From Sipunculus nudus (taxonomy: Eukaryota; Annelida; Sipuncula; Golfingiida; Sipunculidae): a stretch of DNA of 64,000 bases. This document shows, in pieces, positions 40,201 to 50,914 of the stretch. The notes under the pieces are model-generated. The model did no database searches. It had not been told where the DNA came from and worked only from the letters and a program-made list of their open reading frames with translations. The stretch is from the NCBI GenBank assembly GCA_026874595.1, contig CM049320.1:42668714-42732713 (forward strand). The letters are read 5' to 3'. Each line of letters begins with the position of its first letter. Within the stretch, counting starts at the first letter, position 1. Position numbers and translations under genes: made by a program.

Positions 40201-40945
40201 TGACAGTTCATCTCACACAGACCAAGATTAAAACTTAAGCTAAAAATAGAACTACAAAGAATTGGGTGTTATCTTAGATATTTATATTTATACCTCCGCC
40301 AGATGGCCATAGTTACTGTCTAACCTTTGTTATTTGGTTTATCTGCATGTGCGCAATTTTAAGCAAAAAGTTCTGAACAGATTTTGTTCAAAGTTAGTTT
40401 AAGTAAGGATTAAATCCATAACATGCTGGAGGTAATCTGGATCACCATCATATTTTTTATTCAAAGGCTTCCGTTTTATTGTTTCATGCGGCTTTCTATT
40501 ATATCAGAGCTATTCATTGGTATTAAGGTGCGTTGTTTGTTGTGGAGGTGTCCTGGGATTGGGTTTTTGAACCGATACATGCTGTATAGGCATATACAGC
40601 CTCATTTTTTATCCTCCTGGCGGAGGGTTTGTTGTCTCTAACTACTTATTGTTTACATCGTTGTTTATTGAAAGCTGTTAAGGGGTCTGACATCCGCTGT
40701 AATTCCATCATCCATGGAAAACATTTTTTTTTTCATACAGGGACCGGATTCGTACAACATGCAGCGTGTTGGCTCACACGTTCTGCGCCGCACTCACCTG
40801 TCATTTCTGTAGGGACATAAATGACAAATCACGTGACACCAAGAAAAGAGGACAGAACGAGTACTCCAGTAAACCAAGCTCGGCGGACCCCGGAGAAATA
40901 GAGTTAATTGACGGCCATGTCAAGTCAGAACATCAACATATTTAG
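25004..40945 (+). CDS. SLC1-family (EAAT-like) transporter, copy 2, complete, 10 exons
   Basis: Exons: 25004-25157, 26920-26994, 27268-27475, 27811-27853, 28380-28503, 28952-29078, 29684-29917, 38022-38213, 39535-39669, 40741-40945. All junctions are GT-AG and in phase, giving 498 codons, the usual SLC1 length. The first ATG follows an acceptor ending at 24997, so a 5'UTR exon probably lies upstream. TM1 is about residues 18-40. TM2 carries FPGEIFLRMLKMMIIPL (about 52-75). The TM3-TM4 loop has NxS/T sites. TM5 has WYAPVGICSLIAG (about 244-256), HP1 SSLSTAVAIP (about 318-327), TM7 SANGSA (354-359), HP2 ALPSVPSSS, and TM8 E428, D432, R435, T436, S439, H443. Family members are trimeric plasma-membrane amino-acid/Na+ symporters. 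Several acidic cation ligands are replaced here. Intron 7 hosts a retrotransposon and intron 6 is built of copied exon edges. Confidence 0.92.
25158..26919 (+). other. Intron 1 of SLC1 copy 2
   Basis: Contains (TA)n at 25221-25262. A decayed short element at 25804-25990 (gcagaagcggacccag ... aatcctcctgggttgaac) is related to the one at 38366-38540. A 21-bp tandem repeat lies at 26511-26636. No alternative exon was recognised. Confidence 0.7.
26511..26636. repeat. 21-bp tandem repeat, six copies
   Basis: Degenerate unit agcatggaccgcagtaactat, six consecutive copies, inside intron 1 of SLC1 copy 2. Confidence 0.8.
29044..29325 (+). repeat. Donor-edge repeat: exon 6 end + splice donor, 5 copies
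   Basis: The last ~36 bases of exon 6 (tagtgctgatggtcctcaga..ttcctgtg) plus the donor and following ~25 intronic bases are repeated. Donor-like GT positions are 29079 (true, GTAATT), 29141 (GTAAGT), 29202 (GTATGT), 29259 (GTAAGT) and 29320 (GTAAGT), so units are 62, 61, 57 and 61 bp. Only the first preserves the reading frame. Reading past it gives TGG TAA, an immediate stop. Three decoys match the donor consensus better than the true site. Confidence 0.9.
29382..29705 (+). repeat. Acceptor-edge repeat: splice acceptor + exon 7 start, 6 copies
   Basis: The unit 'ctgctggtgtatttgtag' + gtatgctccagtgggtattt + gcagccttgtacagacaga repeats with AG ends at 29399, 29456, 29513, 29570, 29627 and the true site 29683, spacings 57, 57, 57, 57, 56. 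Each copy recreates the first ~28 bases of exon 7 (YAPVGICSL). Because the last spacing is 56, the five upstream acceptors share a frame with each other but are out of frame with exon 7. Confidence 0.92.
30188..30384 (-). repeat. 3' LTR remnant (internally deleted)
   Basis: Matches both ends of the full LTR at 34670-35498: ccggaacctgatatcaa corresponds to its start, then gggttcaaccaatgcggatt to ...cacctgtaaca corresponds to its last ~140 bases. About 630 bases in between are missing. The end tgtaaca abuts the polypurine tract. Confidence 0.8.
30385..30394 (-). promoter_or_regulatory. Polypurine tract of the retrotransposon
   Basis: On the minus strand AGGAGGGGAG immediately precedes the LTR start TGTTAC. 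Position and composition fit the plus-strand priming tract of LTR retrotransposons. Confidence 0.75.
30613..30912 (-). pseudogene. Retrotransposon RNase H domain
   Basis: One open segment contains the gypsy-type RNase H signature: KIAVDASDTAAGAVLLQ, ICYFSRKF, YSTIEKECLALILAL and VFSDHGPL. It is the last coding domain before the polypurine tract, so no integrase follows it. The catalytic Asp of the first strand and the Glu of IEKE are present. It is separated from the RT segment by a frameshift and stop around 30912-31015. Confidence 0.9.
31010..32113 (-). pseudogene. Integrase C-terminus to reverse transcriptase, broken
   Basis: Frame 32113-31649 starts in the integrase tail (LCHVNMLKPYYDR) and runs without a stop into the RT N-terminus (HPLRLNPEKQKYLQDEI, then DNDFIEPSNSKWS). 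The RT palm continues in other frames. 31445-31236 carries GLYQYKVMPFGMNNSPATFQ and YIDNLIVYSD, where the family has YIDD. 31345-31016 carries FLGHIVGQG and MGFLGMVGYCRKF (thumb). At least two frameshifts and a stop lie between 31650 and 31440. RT copies the element RNA; the Asp-to-Asn change and the breaks argue against activity. Confidence 0.9.
32060..33245 (-). pseudogene. Retrotransposon integrase, broken
   Basis: The N-terminal zinc-binding HHCC module is readable around 33110-32950 (HEASMSGHLGINKTYQ, then CHTCQMVGKP). The core begins in frame 32956-32636 (FSRIIVDCVGPLPKTKSGHE, the first catalytic Asp region), continues at 32672-32439 (HPESQGALERFQQTLRNMI, the Glu region) and 32499-32287 (GFSPFELVFGHGPR), and ends in the LCHVNMLKPYY tail near 32065. 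At least three frame changes break it. It lies directly downstream of gag and upstream of RT. Confidence 0.88.
33280..34501 (-). pseudogene. Retrotransposon gag, broken
   Basis: Starts at ATG 34501. A short N-terminal segment carries LTKEQLLRLGQHLGLDVKKS in a shifted frame. A K/E-rich stretch at about 34330-34130 looks like a coiled coil. A capsid-like segment at 33960-33703 has LVPEAYCQKFRNWEKR and TYVEFARTKEQLFDRW. Another segment at 33770-33357 precedes a degenerate zinc-knuckle (YCKKEGHLISDCW with the first Cys not seen). Frames change at least three times. The distance from knuckle to integrase (about 100 bases) leaves no room for a protease. Confidence 0.8.
34646..34659 (-). promoter_or_regulatory. 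Primer-binding site, tRNA-Pro-like
   Basis: On the minus strand GGCTCGTCCGGGAT lies about 10 bases inside the 5' LTR. This is the core of the tRNA-Pro-primed binding site known from other retroelements. The bases nearest the LTR do not match a TGG end, so the assignment is partial. Confidence 0.6.
34670..35498 (-). repeat. 5' LTR (829 bp)
   Basis: Bounded by tgttac at 34670 and gtaaca at 35498, a perfect 6-bp inverted terminus with TG...CA ends. It matches the solo LTR at 18209-19025 and the remnant at 30188-30384. Confidence 0.88.
35499..38021 (+). other. 3' part of intron 7 of SLC1 copy 2
   Basis: Holds a GC-richer stretch (35830-35930, ccgtc repeats) and a ~303-bp imperfect tandem duplication (about 36172-36380 and 36478-36690; gactgatatgtttccacagg is shared). 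A segment at 37130-37560 has the motif 'tccgaaatttc' recurring. It ends in the acceptor cattttactttttgcag-like sequence before exon 8. No exon was recognised. Confidence 0.6.
38366..38541. mobile_element. Short inverted-repeat element (MITE-like)
   Basis: The left end cagaagcggatccagagg and right end cctggatccgcccctg form a terminal inverted repeat (core gcggatccag) around ~175 bp of C/T-rich non-coding DNA. It lies in intron 8 of SLC1 copy 2. Decayed relatives are at 25804-25990 and, as a right end only, near 45340-45363. Confidence 0.6.
40288..40636. mobile_element. Short inverted-repeat element (MITE-like)
   Basis: The left end acctccgccagatgg and right end cctcctggcggaggg form terminal inverted repeats around a ~340-bp non-coding core in intron 9 of SLC1 copy 2. 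The ends match the 'ccaccaggagggt' pieces at 19709, 20817 and 21266. Confidence 0.6.
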
Positions 40946-42904
40946 TATAGTTAGTAAAATAATGCTGACCATTTAAAACAATCTGGTGCAATAACCCTTC
41001 TCTGTTAGAGCTAAAACCCCTGTGTGTGATGTCCTCAAGTTACAGAATTTAAAATCAACTCACGTCTTTTATTGTTTGCAGGTCATACCGAGTGTGCTTG
41101 ATTAAATGCCTGCATGATGGAATTCAAACTTTCATGAGTTTGTCCAGATACTGCAACTGTTAAATTTCTCTGGCGAATTATGTTATATAATTGATTGGCG
41201 TATTTGAAAGGTATAAATGCTGTAATTGGCGCGTATAAATGTACCTATATTCATTGCTCAGACTGACATGTGTAAATTGCATATCAAACAGTTTTATAAG
41301 TCACACTTATATTAAGTGCGACTGTCAATGTCGATGTTATCAGAAAACGTAAACTATTTTATTTGTGAAGGAGAACAAATAAATCGTTGATATTTTCCAT
41401 TCTTTCTTGTCAGAGTATCAAAACAAGTGAAAGTGTTTAAACAAACCAATGACCACTGAATGGGGCCCGACAGATTAAAACACACTATGGCCATATTAGT
41501 TAATTTAATAGATGTGTTTTTTATGACAACCACGAGTGTGACCAAAGATACCAGGTCGTTCAGCTTAACGGTTTATCTGGATTACTTGTCCTTTTCTAAA
41601 GATATTAATTATGTACAAGCCAATGTAGACTGGTGACTGCTTCTCTTCCTAATGAGTTTGTCACTTAGATTTGGCTTTGACATTACCTTATAACACTATA
41701 AATAGTTAAGACGAGTACAAGAGTGAGACAAAAATAAATATGGATTAAAGATACAGGAGACTCTTATGACACTCTCTTATTTTACTGACAAACCTAAAGA
41801 AATTAAACCTGCCAGTTTTGCTAACGGTTGTCAATATATGTATGTATTCTTTGGAAATATATCTTTTTTTCTCATTATATTTGTTTTTATAAAGCAATTA
41901 CGGGTCATTTAAAAAAAAGCTTAAAATTGAAAAAAAAATACTAAGACAGAAGATGATATATGTACAATAAAAAAGCCTGGAGATATTTGTACGTATTTCA
42001 GATTATACTATTGCTATTGCCATGTATGAGACATTTCACGATCTAATAAAAAATCAAATCAACAACATTCAAGAAAAATAAGATCCAACATCGGATATTC
42101 TGAGAATACATACTACTTTATTATGCCTTAAATTGTCAAACATAGGATATTTCAGAGACATCTTTATAACAAAAATGTTACAATATGCACGATTAGCTCA
42201 ACACTTGCTTGTATGTGAGAAATGCCCGTTTATCGTCGGGAGGTCATGATAGATCCCGGCAGATACAAGGGCGACATCTCTCTCCCTGGCGGCCGTGCAT
42301 GTACCTCGGCCCATGGTATATGCCGATCTGTATATCAAGTCACATGCCAGCGAACTGATAAAGAGATCGATATCAAGTAAACAGTAGATGCATTTACTAT
42401 ACATGCATGGGTTATCTTGGCTTCTTATAATGTTAGTACTATTCATATCAAATATAAAACATTTACTGACAGACCAGTTAGTCCTCATCACGTACCGTAA
42501 TGTAACAGGGGAGGATGCACGATTTAAAAATATGGAGCGCAGAGGCGGAGCACACAGGGGCATGACACTCTCCCACAGTTTGAAACATTTCGAATATGTT
42601 GACTGTAATAGATTAATCTATAAAAAAACATGATGCAAAAGCTTTGTTTTGAGGTATAAAGCACTTACACATGTAGTTCTTTTTCCCAGATTTTTGTCGG
42701 TCAGGTTGGTCACAGTGTGGTTGCCCTGGTCCAGTTAGACCAAAATAACAGTAATTAGTACATGCAGTTCACCCACAAGAACAGCAACTAGACCATGCAT
42801 GCAGTTCGCCCAAAACAATAGTAAATAGTCTACTTAGTCCATTATTACATTTCAGTAGGTTGGAGAAGTCCTTCAATGTTTGTTTTATGAACACACACAC
42901 GACA

Positions 42905-43355
42905 GTGATGTATCCGAGTCTACACCAGCCAAGTCCGAGTCCAGGCTACTCAAGTCAAAGTCCGAGTCCTTGAGATTCGAGTCCAAGTCCACCTTCTTCA
43001 AGACAGAGTCATTTTGAAACCGAGTCCAAAACATTCTGATGAAAAGAATTTTAAGATGAAAACTTAAGATTAGCATGTGTTTTTATGACAGTTTGCATAA
43101 ATACTTTTTTCTTAAATGTTTAATTACAATTAGCTTCGAATGCAGAGTTAATGCGTAGCTTATTTACCGCCGTCTTTTTGTAGTATTCTGTTAGTATTTC
43201 GCACATGCAGAGTTTTTACTTGACTCAAGATGGACTCTGCCTGATCTCTCGAGTCCTCTCCTCCGAATGCGAGTACAAGTCCAAGTCCACGACCCTCGAG
43301 TCCAAGTCTGAGTGTCCAGACCCTCGAGTCCAAGTCCTAGTCCTACTCAGCACTG
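42905..43355. mobile_element. Possible hAT-like short element with 'gagtcc' repeats
   Basis: The left end cagtgatgtatccgagtc and the right end, reverse-complemented (cagtgctgagtaggact), look like CAGTGNTG inverted ends. The inside carries two clusters of gagtccaagtcc-type repeats (42915-43025, 43240-43345). Flanking 8-bp duplications do not match. Aspartate/serine-rich frames here are products of the repeat. Confidence 0.4.
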
Positions 43356-44042
43356 CTGTATAACCCGGTGTTTGAACACAAACACACGGCAGGCTCTATT
43401 TATATAAGCCGTTGTTTGCTATTACTGTTACCTTCAGGTCTGTAGGTACACCGCCCACACCTTTCTGGACATATTACGTTTTCCACTCACTGTTATGATA
43501 AACTCCCAATGTTAACTGTCGTATACACGGATACAATCACGTGATATATGAATAAGTAGATCTGATTAGTATCAAACGAGATAAGCCAAGCGTTTAGACT
43601 ACATAGACACGTCAAGCCTGTCATATCAACACCCACACGGACATCTAGTGTAACGGCAAAAATAACATGCGGCGTGATATTCTACATGGGGACTCGTAGA
43701 CGGGGTACGTAGTCTGCACCAAAGCCGGCTCAATCGTTAGTTTCTTTGCCGGACAAGTCTGTATATGCAAGTGTAAGCAGATGACGTGCTGAGGCAGGCA
43801 GACGGTAAGTTTAAACTTCATGCCAGACTTCATAACACAGCAGGCAGGTACACGACACGGCCAGCCATACTCGATGCATATCTGTCATTGTATCCGTATA
43901 CTATATTATACCGGGAACAGTCTGTGAATGTTAATCCATTATTACACAAACTGGTATACCAGGGGTTTACCCTCATAGCAATCTGTTATTAATGTTTCAG
44001 ATACAACCAGGTGAATCATAATCCAGAACAGACTACAGAACC

Positions 44043-44043
<1 letters not shown>

Positions 44044-44130
<87 letters not shown>
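44044..44130. repeat. (TA)n microsatellite
   Basis: About 87 bp of TA with one AAT interruption. Confidence 0.95.
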
Positions 44131-44134
<4 letters not shown>

Positions 44135-46152
44135 GCTGGCAATTATATATTTTAAAACTATCAGTTTTCCTATTTTATCCACTTAATAAATCAGTTGCAA
44201 AACATAAATAATAAACTTAGATAAATATCTGCTAAGTTCCGTCCTGTGGGGGTTCCTATTGTTGGATGCCCCATACCGGGTTTGCTTACACTTGTACGGC
44301 CTATATGCCCGGGTTCATTCCTGTATAGGTGGCTCTATATTTGTGAATATATAATGCATACCCTCCTAGCGCAGGCAATAACACATTTGTCGCCCCCTTT
44401 GTCATAGCATGGCTAACCCGATGACCAAAGCTATAATACAAGAAATATGTCATCAGCATACACACTGTCACACACACACACACACACACACATATATAAT
44501 AGTAAAAATCATGTGTATAGTTTTGAACGTGTGAATAAAAGGTCATAATTTAACAATTATTTTCTTTTTTAAAAATGTCATCGCCAAAACACACGTTCTA
44601 TAACCAACACATGCTGTATGAGGTCAAACGACCCATTTATGTCAAACAGGGTCTAAAATATGGAGTGTGTCATGAAGGAACAATTTTTGTATTAATACGC
44701 GTGACAAAAAGTCCGTTACATATATCATGTTACCACTGTAATAATAACTATAACTAATAACAGTTTTAAATGTTACTTGAATAAGGCTATAACATTTGAA
44801 TAAACCAGGCTTAAAAAGAAGCGGTCAGCATACACCTTAGGTGAAAATCGCCAGTCTTTATCAGTTTGCCCATTAATTTTGTATATCATGTCCTTAGCAA
44901 GCAGCAGAATTTATTTAAACTTTAAAGAAGTTATAGTTGTTTTAAGTTTTTTTGCAAAGGGGCGGGGGGGGGGGGTGCAACAGGGGGCCATGCCCCTCCC
45001 CGTTCCCTCCCACTTTACATATAGTATTGAGGGGAAACATTCCATACAGTTATATCGACTAAGAAAAAAGTATTAAAGTAGATATGAACATATGAAAATA
45101 TCAGTCATAATTCATGTTCACTTCATATTTCATTACCGTACACTTTCATAAGCAGGTCACAAATTTTTCCTCTTATTTTTAGTCTTAAAATGGTACAAAG
45201 ATACTGAAGTAGGTTGATGTTATTATATATGTTATTATATGATGTTATATATATATATAATATATATATATACATAGTATATATGCACTCCCTGTCCAGT
45301 GTAAATACTGTAATCCCTCCTCCACAACCCCCCCCCCCCCCGTAAATCCTGGCTTCGCCCCTGTTCCGAAGTATTTTATGTTTTTATGTGACAAGGAGAG
45401 AGCAAACACGGTGCTTTTCGCACGTATGGGCCAATATTCAAAATTTGACCAAACTACCTATATCTGGATTTCGATATATCTTCATTTTAAGTAAGTGATC
45501 TTTATCAGAAGAAACGATTGTAATCGTGTTCTGAATATGTAAGATGAGCTGCATGAATATAGGATGAGCTACATGAACCCAACAATGAGCTCTTGTGTGT
45601 CATTTGTGTGTTCAGAAAGAGGATAACACAGGACAGGTATCCACAGACCGTGTGTTTGTTATATCACGGATAACCTTTGTTATGTGAATTAAATTAACTG
45701 GAAATGCATGCCGCTCCTAAACAAATGATCCTGCTTCGAGGCATTTGGGTTTCTCAGATACATAAATGCAAATAAAAATACACACACACACGACCAGTGC
45801 ATAGACTGCAGCAAAACAGATTAAGTTCCTGTATTACCGGTATATATGCATAATGGCTTAGGGGGATAAGTAAATTACTATAATAAAAGTAAAATAATAA
45901 TATATTATTTTTTTCCTCTATTGCTAGTCGATTACACTTAAAATTTCATTATTACAATTATGCACAATAACTATAACTTTAACTTTGAAAGATGTGTTAT
46001 TCAGTACTGTTACAGTTTCAAGTTACGATTTCAATACCATATGCCTGATTCATAAATGATAAAGGCAGTTTTAAAAATATACTGTTCCAGAGCATGTGAC
46101 AAAATAAGAATATCCTAACAGCATTCTTTTTATTGGCAGGAAAATTATACAG

Positions 46153-47023
46153 ATGTTGAACAGGAAGAAAAAGCAGGGCGACAGGCAGTCTCTTATAGAT
46201 GGCGACACTGAAGGAAACGCGACAGAGACGAACAATTATCAGTCTACCGAGGCAACCCCTGCACGAAAGAATGACGTCTCAGTGACGTACAAAGCCTCAG
46301 AGCCCGATAGTCTGCTAATACATGGGTATTCAGAGGAGAAGAAGCTAACAAAGTCCAATGAGACCAAAAACAGTGAAAATGATGACACAAACAAGATAAA
46401 TAATGACGGAGGTAAACATTTCAGAACGATCCCAGCAGAAAAGACAGACGAATCACAGATACCGTCTTCCCATGACAGGCGCCACCAGGCGTCGTCCTAC
46501 GGAACCAAGCTACCACATCGTCTGGTGAACGGGTTACTATCAGGTTGTGCCGTCATGGCCGGGGTGGCCAATACCATCGTGTTGCCGCTCTATACTAACC
46601 GGCTGCGGCAGGTCGGGTCCAGTGCGTACACAGCTTTGCTGTATGCCGGCTTTTTCTTTGCAGCTTTCTTTTTCGCCTGTGCCTTGCTTTACAAGTTGAT
46701 CTGTGACCGCCAGATGTCGCTGTTGCCACGCTCCCCCTGGTGGCTGATTGCATTGGCAGGTTTACTTAACGGCACGGGTTCAGTGCTCCTTGTGTACGCC
46801 AGCGACCCCACGCGGACTCCTTCGTACATGCAGCCTTTGCTCTGGACGCTGAGCATTCCTCTTACAGCATTCTTCCGTTTTCTTATCCTTCGGAAAGGTA
46901 AGGTTACTTTCAATTACAATATCATAGCCAAAACCAACTAGATCCTTTGATCCGAGCTACGTTTCAGTCGTAGTGCCCCCCTCCCCCTCCCCCAGAAAAA
47001 AATTAGTTTTTTTTGTAAAAAAG

Positions 47024-47093
<70 letters not shown>

Positions 47094-50000
47094 GGGGTCA
47101 GACAGACAGACCGAGAGAGAGAGACCAAGAGAGACATAACATACCGATATAAACCATGTAGGCCTATCTGCCCTTGGCATGTATGCAGGCATAACTTTCT
47201 CAGGTGCAGCTGAGGCACACTTGTAGAAAATTGAATAACAAAAAAAAAAAAACGATGGACCTACATTCTTCCTAATAGTCAAGGAAAGACAGTTTTATCG
47301 GTTTCACGAAAACTGGGAGCAGTAACAATCATACCGACCATCTAAGAGTTCAACCTTACGACAGAATAACTTTAAAAAGCTCAATACAACTGTTGACAAA
47401 TAGAAATGATTAGGACCGTAAATTCGTCAGTTAGGGAACACTTTCTTAAAAAAGCTGCCTTGTGGCGACACTGGATTTTGACGGGTCTGAAATTTGAAAG
47501 CGTACATCCGTTCTTAGGTGTCAATCTTTGGTTAATTTCTCACGGCAAATGATTGAACAATTCTTGAAATAATGTGAATGAAATGAATTTCCAGATAGCT
47601 GCCTGGTGGCCATATTGGATATCTAAGTTGCCTGAATTTGAAAGTGTACATCCTCTCATTGGTGTTTAGTAAATATTCACAGTAATTGCTTGAGCAGTTC
47701 CTCAACTGCATACAAAATAAATTCCAAGACTTCTGGGTGATAGACATATATATTGTATTCCCGAAGGGTTAAAAAAAGCAGTGCACATCCACTCTTGGGT
47801 GTTAATCTTCATTTAATTTTCAAAGGAATAATGGCATTTCAAAGATAAAGGAAAGGAAAGGAATTTCAAGATCGGTGTCTGACGGCCATATGAGTCACAA
47901 ATTCGACAGAGCTAGAGCCAATATATATTGTGAATTTGAGAAAGGAAAGGTCAAATGTATTCTGTTTGAGATACTGCGCGTGAAGGAATGCGTCACTGGC
48001 GGACGGAAGGAGGGAAAGTCAATGTGATCACCATGGGGCACATATGCTTTCAAGCTGGTTCCTAATCGACAACTAAACGTACAATAATCTACAATTAACT
48101 TCGTTCCGTCTCTAGACCTATTTCTATAAACTCTCCCGCATAATCAGACTATCATCACGTTCATTAAAATGGAAGGAATCGTCAACAATCAGGATGTATT
48201 TTCTCTGAAATAAAGTTATTCAACTTTTTTTACTCAAAATGCCGAATCTCCGTGTCACAAGTGTGCAAGTGATCTGAAGAGTTTATTATGTAAATCCATG
48301 AATAATGGCTACGAAATACAAGTGATCTAACAGGAAATCAATACAGGTGACTCTCTGACATAAGTGTGCCAGTGATCCGGGAACAGGGGGATTATTATAT
48401 AAATATCTTATCTGAATAAACACACGGGACTTGCGGCATCATTCAAATGTGCTGTTTTCAATTATTAAACCCTGTCCCCTTTAAAGTTCTCTTTATTTTT
48501 GGGACTTACACCTAAATACTCATTGTGCTGTCACTTTTTCTTTACTGAAGTCGGATCAAGTCGACTTTTCGACTTAAGCGCTCGAACGCCATCTCCTGTC
48601 TTGTTTAACAATGGCTAACCTGTTTAGACGCACTCTCGCTCACAAGCTCAATAAGTGTACATATGTTCAGCCTAATCACACAAGCTTTCGCTTTTTACCC
48701 AAAATACCAGTAACACTCAGTTTACCTTTTATTCTCTTTTCATGTGCACACTCACTCGGTAATGGTATGCTGTCACCTTCCTTCGCATCATTATATATGT
48801 GCTCCAGCTAACTGTATGTACAGAGGTGTACAAGTTTAAATTTAGCTGATTTGTGTGACATCACTTATCTTAACGGGAGTTGTCATGTATATATATACAT
48901 AAAGCAAGTGTTCCCCATTTATAAGTCGAAAAAGGCACTGAAAAAAAATCATATTACATATATATCGGGTATACATGAATACGTTTTCTATCTTGTTTTT
49001 TGGTTTTTATTTTTATTACTTTATATTTTGTGTGTAATTCTCCAGGTCTGAGTGTGCCCCGTCTGCTTTGTATTTTCGCTCTGTTGGTCGGCCTCTTTAT
49101 TTCGGTGGAGCCACAGCTGTGGAGCCTACACGGTAGTTCCTATAAGGTCGAGGAGGGACCAATACTGCCGGACTCAACACGAATTTTGTGGACGATGTGC
49201 TTCGCTCTCACATTTATCCCAAATGCCTTAATGAACGTGATATGGGAGCGTGAAATGAAAAATGAAGAGGTAAGTAGTCACATGACTAGGATGTGGTCTA
49301 AAGAATCTTAATCCAATGCACATTTAATGTTCCTAACACATGTATATTTTATTTGGATTGATTTTCAAAACCCTGGCAAACTCCGATGAAACCGTTTAAA
49401 AATATGCTGAGTGAGACATTTTCTGGAGGTTAATTCACCTACGAAACCTGGAGTTTTATCCATATGTATAACTACCTGGAGTTTTAGCCACATGTAAGAC
49501 TACGGAACCAAAACATCCATAATCTGAATATGCAAATCTATAAATATGACCCGGATAGTGATTCAAAAGAGTGTTTCAATATAAAGGGTTTTGATTGGTC
49601 AAGGTTTACCAATTGCCCACGATTATAAGCTGCATTATCTATTTACAACGTTTACATTTGGTTATTTATCATGGAATGTGTTAGTGTAATAGCCGGTATG
49701 TGTTGTCGTTTCAGGTATCCATCGTGTTTTTAACCTGGACTCATTCATCACAGTTTATCGTGTTTTTAAGTTTCTTCTGGACGGATTTTGTTCCAGGTTT
49801 TGGCCTTGTAAGTAAACATGAACCGTTCCAGTGTTCTAAACGACAAGTCATTACTTCTAGCAACACAGTCGTATTTTGTAGGTCCTATTGATTAGCATTT
49901 AATTGTGCAGAGACTATCCAATGTTAATTTATTCAAGCTTATAGGAACTTTGTAAAACCAGCAAAGTTCATATTTTTAGAGCTTATTAAGTCAAGCTACT

Positions 50001-50658
50001 AGATGAAACAGCAAATAGTAGCTATTATTACAATTTACTTTGTTTCATTTCGTTCTGCAATATTGTTGAAAACTGTCGTGTTTCTTAATGACCCGTCCTG
50101 ACACATACAGGCTGCTAATCGTGTGTGCTTCATTCTATAACTGGTTATCGATAATACCTTGTTTTTGTCTATTCTGTAACCTCTCATTTCCCATATTCAC
50201 AGGCGACCTCTCCCGCTGACTTCTGGCGCCGCCTAGTGAGGGGTCTGGAATGTCATTTTGGTGGAGATATGTCATGTTTGGATATCGCCGGTTTCGCTTG
50301 GCTGGACGTAATAACCTACTGCTCAGGGACAATATGCAACATACTTTTGGTAAAATATGCCGAGGGCGCCGTTTACATGGTGGTCGTGACAGCCTTGACA
50401 ACGCCGATAGGCGCCCTCTGGTGGTCATTGTTCAGAGCACGGCCGTATCTTCACTGGTACCCGTCCTTCACAGTAACGACAGCCTTCACCCTGGCTGGGC
50501 TCTGTATGATGATGCCGGCTGTCGTCTGCTATGACTATCTGTATGAAAAGGATTTACAAGAACAAGAAGAAAAACAAAAGACCGCGAACGAACAAAATCC
50601 GGTTACCTCGCAACAGATGCATCAAGGTAAAGATACAACGCACGCGCCACAGCGATGA
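46153..50658 (+). CDS. CRT-like drug/metabolite-superfamily transporter, 4 exons
   Basis: Exons 46153-46897, 49046-49269, 49715-49807 and 50203-50658 (TGA) join in frame to 505 codons. An acceptor just upstream of the ATG implies a 5'UTR exon. Residues 1-120 are hydrophilic and charged. About ten hydrophobic segments follow, beginning NGLLSGCAVMAGVAN (126-140). Key stretches are YMQPLLWTLSIPLTAFFRFL (225-244, the family's conserved segment near the end of the first repeat), LTFIPNALMNVIWEREMKNE, and the C-terminal VITYCSGTICNILLVKYAEG. The spacing and the Ile-Pro motif resemble chloroquine-resistance-transporter-like proteins (EamA/DMT superfamily), which act in lysosome-like or digestive-vacuole membranes and export small solutes or peptides. 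The tail is charged and Gln-rich. Substrate and location are inferred from family only. Nucleotide-sugar-type DMT proteins are the alternative. Confidence 0.75.
46898..49045 (+). other. Intron 1 of the CRT-like gene
   Basis: Contains a TA/GA microsatellite (47024-47091), whose Leu/Ser and Tyr/Ile frames are not genes. About three units of a degenerate ~130-bp repeat lie at 47460-47900 (gaatttgaaagtgtacatcc, cctggtggccatattgg). No exon was recognised between them and the acceptor at 49045. Confidence 0.7.
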
Positions 50659-50908
50659 CCGGGCATTGGTCAGAGTTAATAATTATATCAGACGTATTAT
50701 CAAATATTAATGTTACATGATATAAAAAATATTACAAAGATACGTACTACTCGTATCGTCCAATATATTACATATTGGTGTTGGTACCCTGCTCTCAAAT
50801 TGCTCAACAATCATCAGATGTACTGTATTGCTACTATAGTTACACCTAGATGGCAGGATACTTCAGCTGTTACTCATTCATGATACTCGGAATGTAACAG
50901 CCACAGTC

Positions 50909-50914
50909 AATAAA
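50909..50914 (+). promoter_or_regulatory. Candidate polyadenylation signal AATAAA, CRT-like gene
   Basis: AATAAA 251 bp after the TGA stop, in the gap before the converging phosphatase gene. Position fits; no transcript evidence. Confidence 0.45.

Larger units (their letters stand above)
40946..46152. other. SLC1 copy 2 3'UTR, intergenic and leader of the CRT-like gene
   Basis: The first ~100 bases resemble the 3'UTR of SLC1 copy 1 (aataatgctgaccatt). Further on are an element of 'gagtccaagtcc' repeats (42905-43355), a (TA)n tract (44044-44130), CA repeats (44470-44495), a G-rich/C-rich pair (44960-45363) and an acceptor (ttattggcag, ending about 46139) preceding the next ATG. No other exon was recognised. 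Confidence 0.5.

Noticed and set aside
42885-43076. Asp/Ser-rich small protein on the minus strand
   Set aside because: Read from 'gagtcc' simple repeats within a short element; no start or splice context.
46938-47282. Leu/Ser-rich 114-codon minus-strand frame
   Set aside because: Translation of the TA/GA microsatellite in intron 1 of the CRT-like gene.
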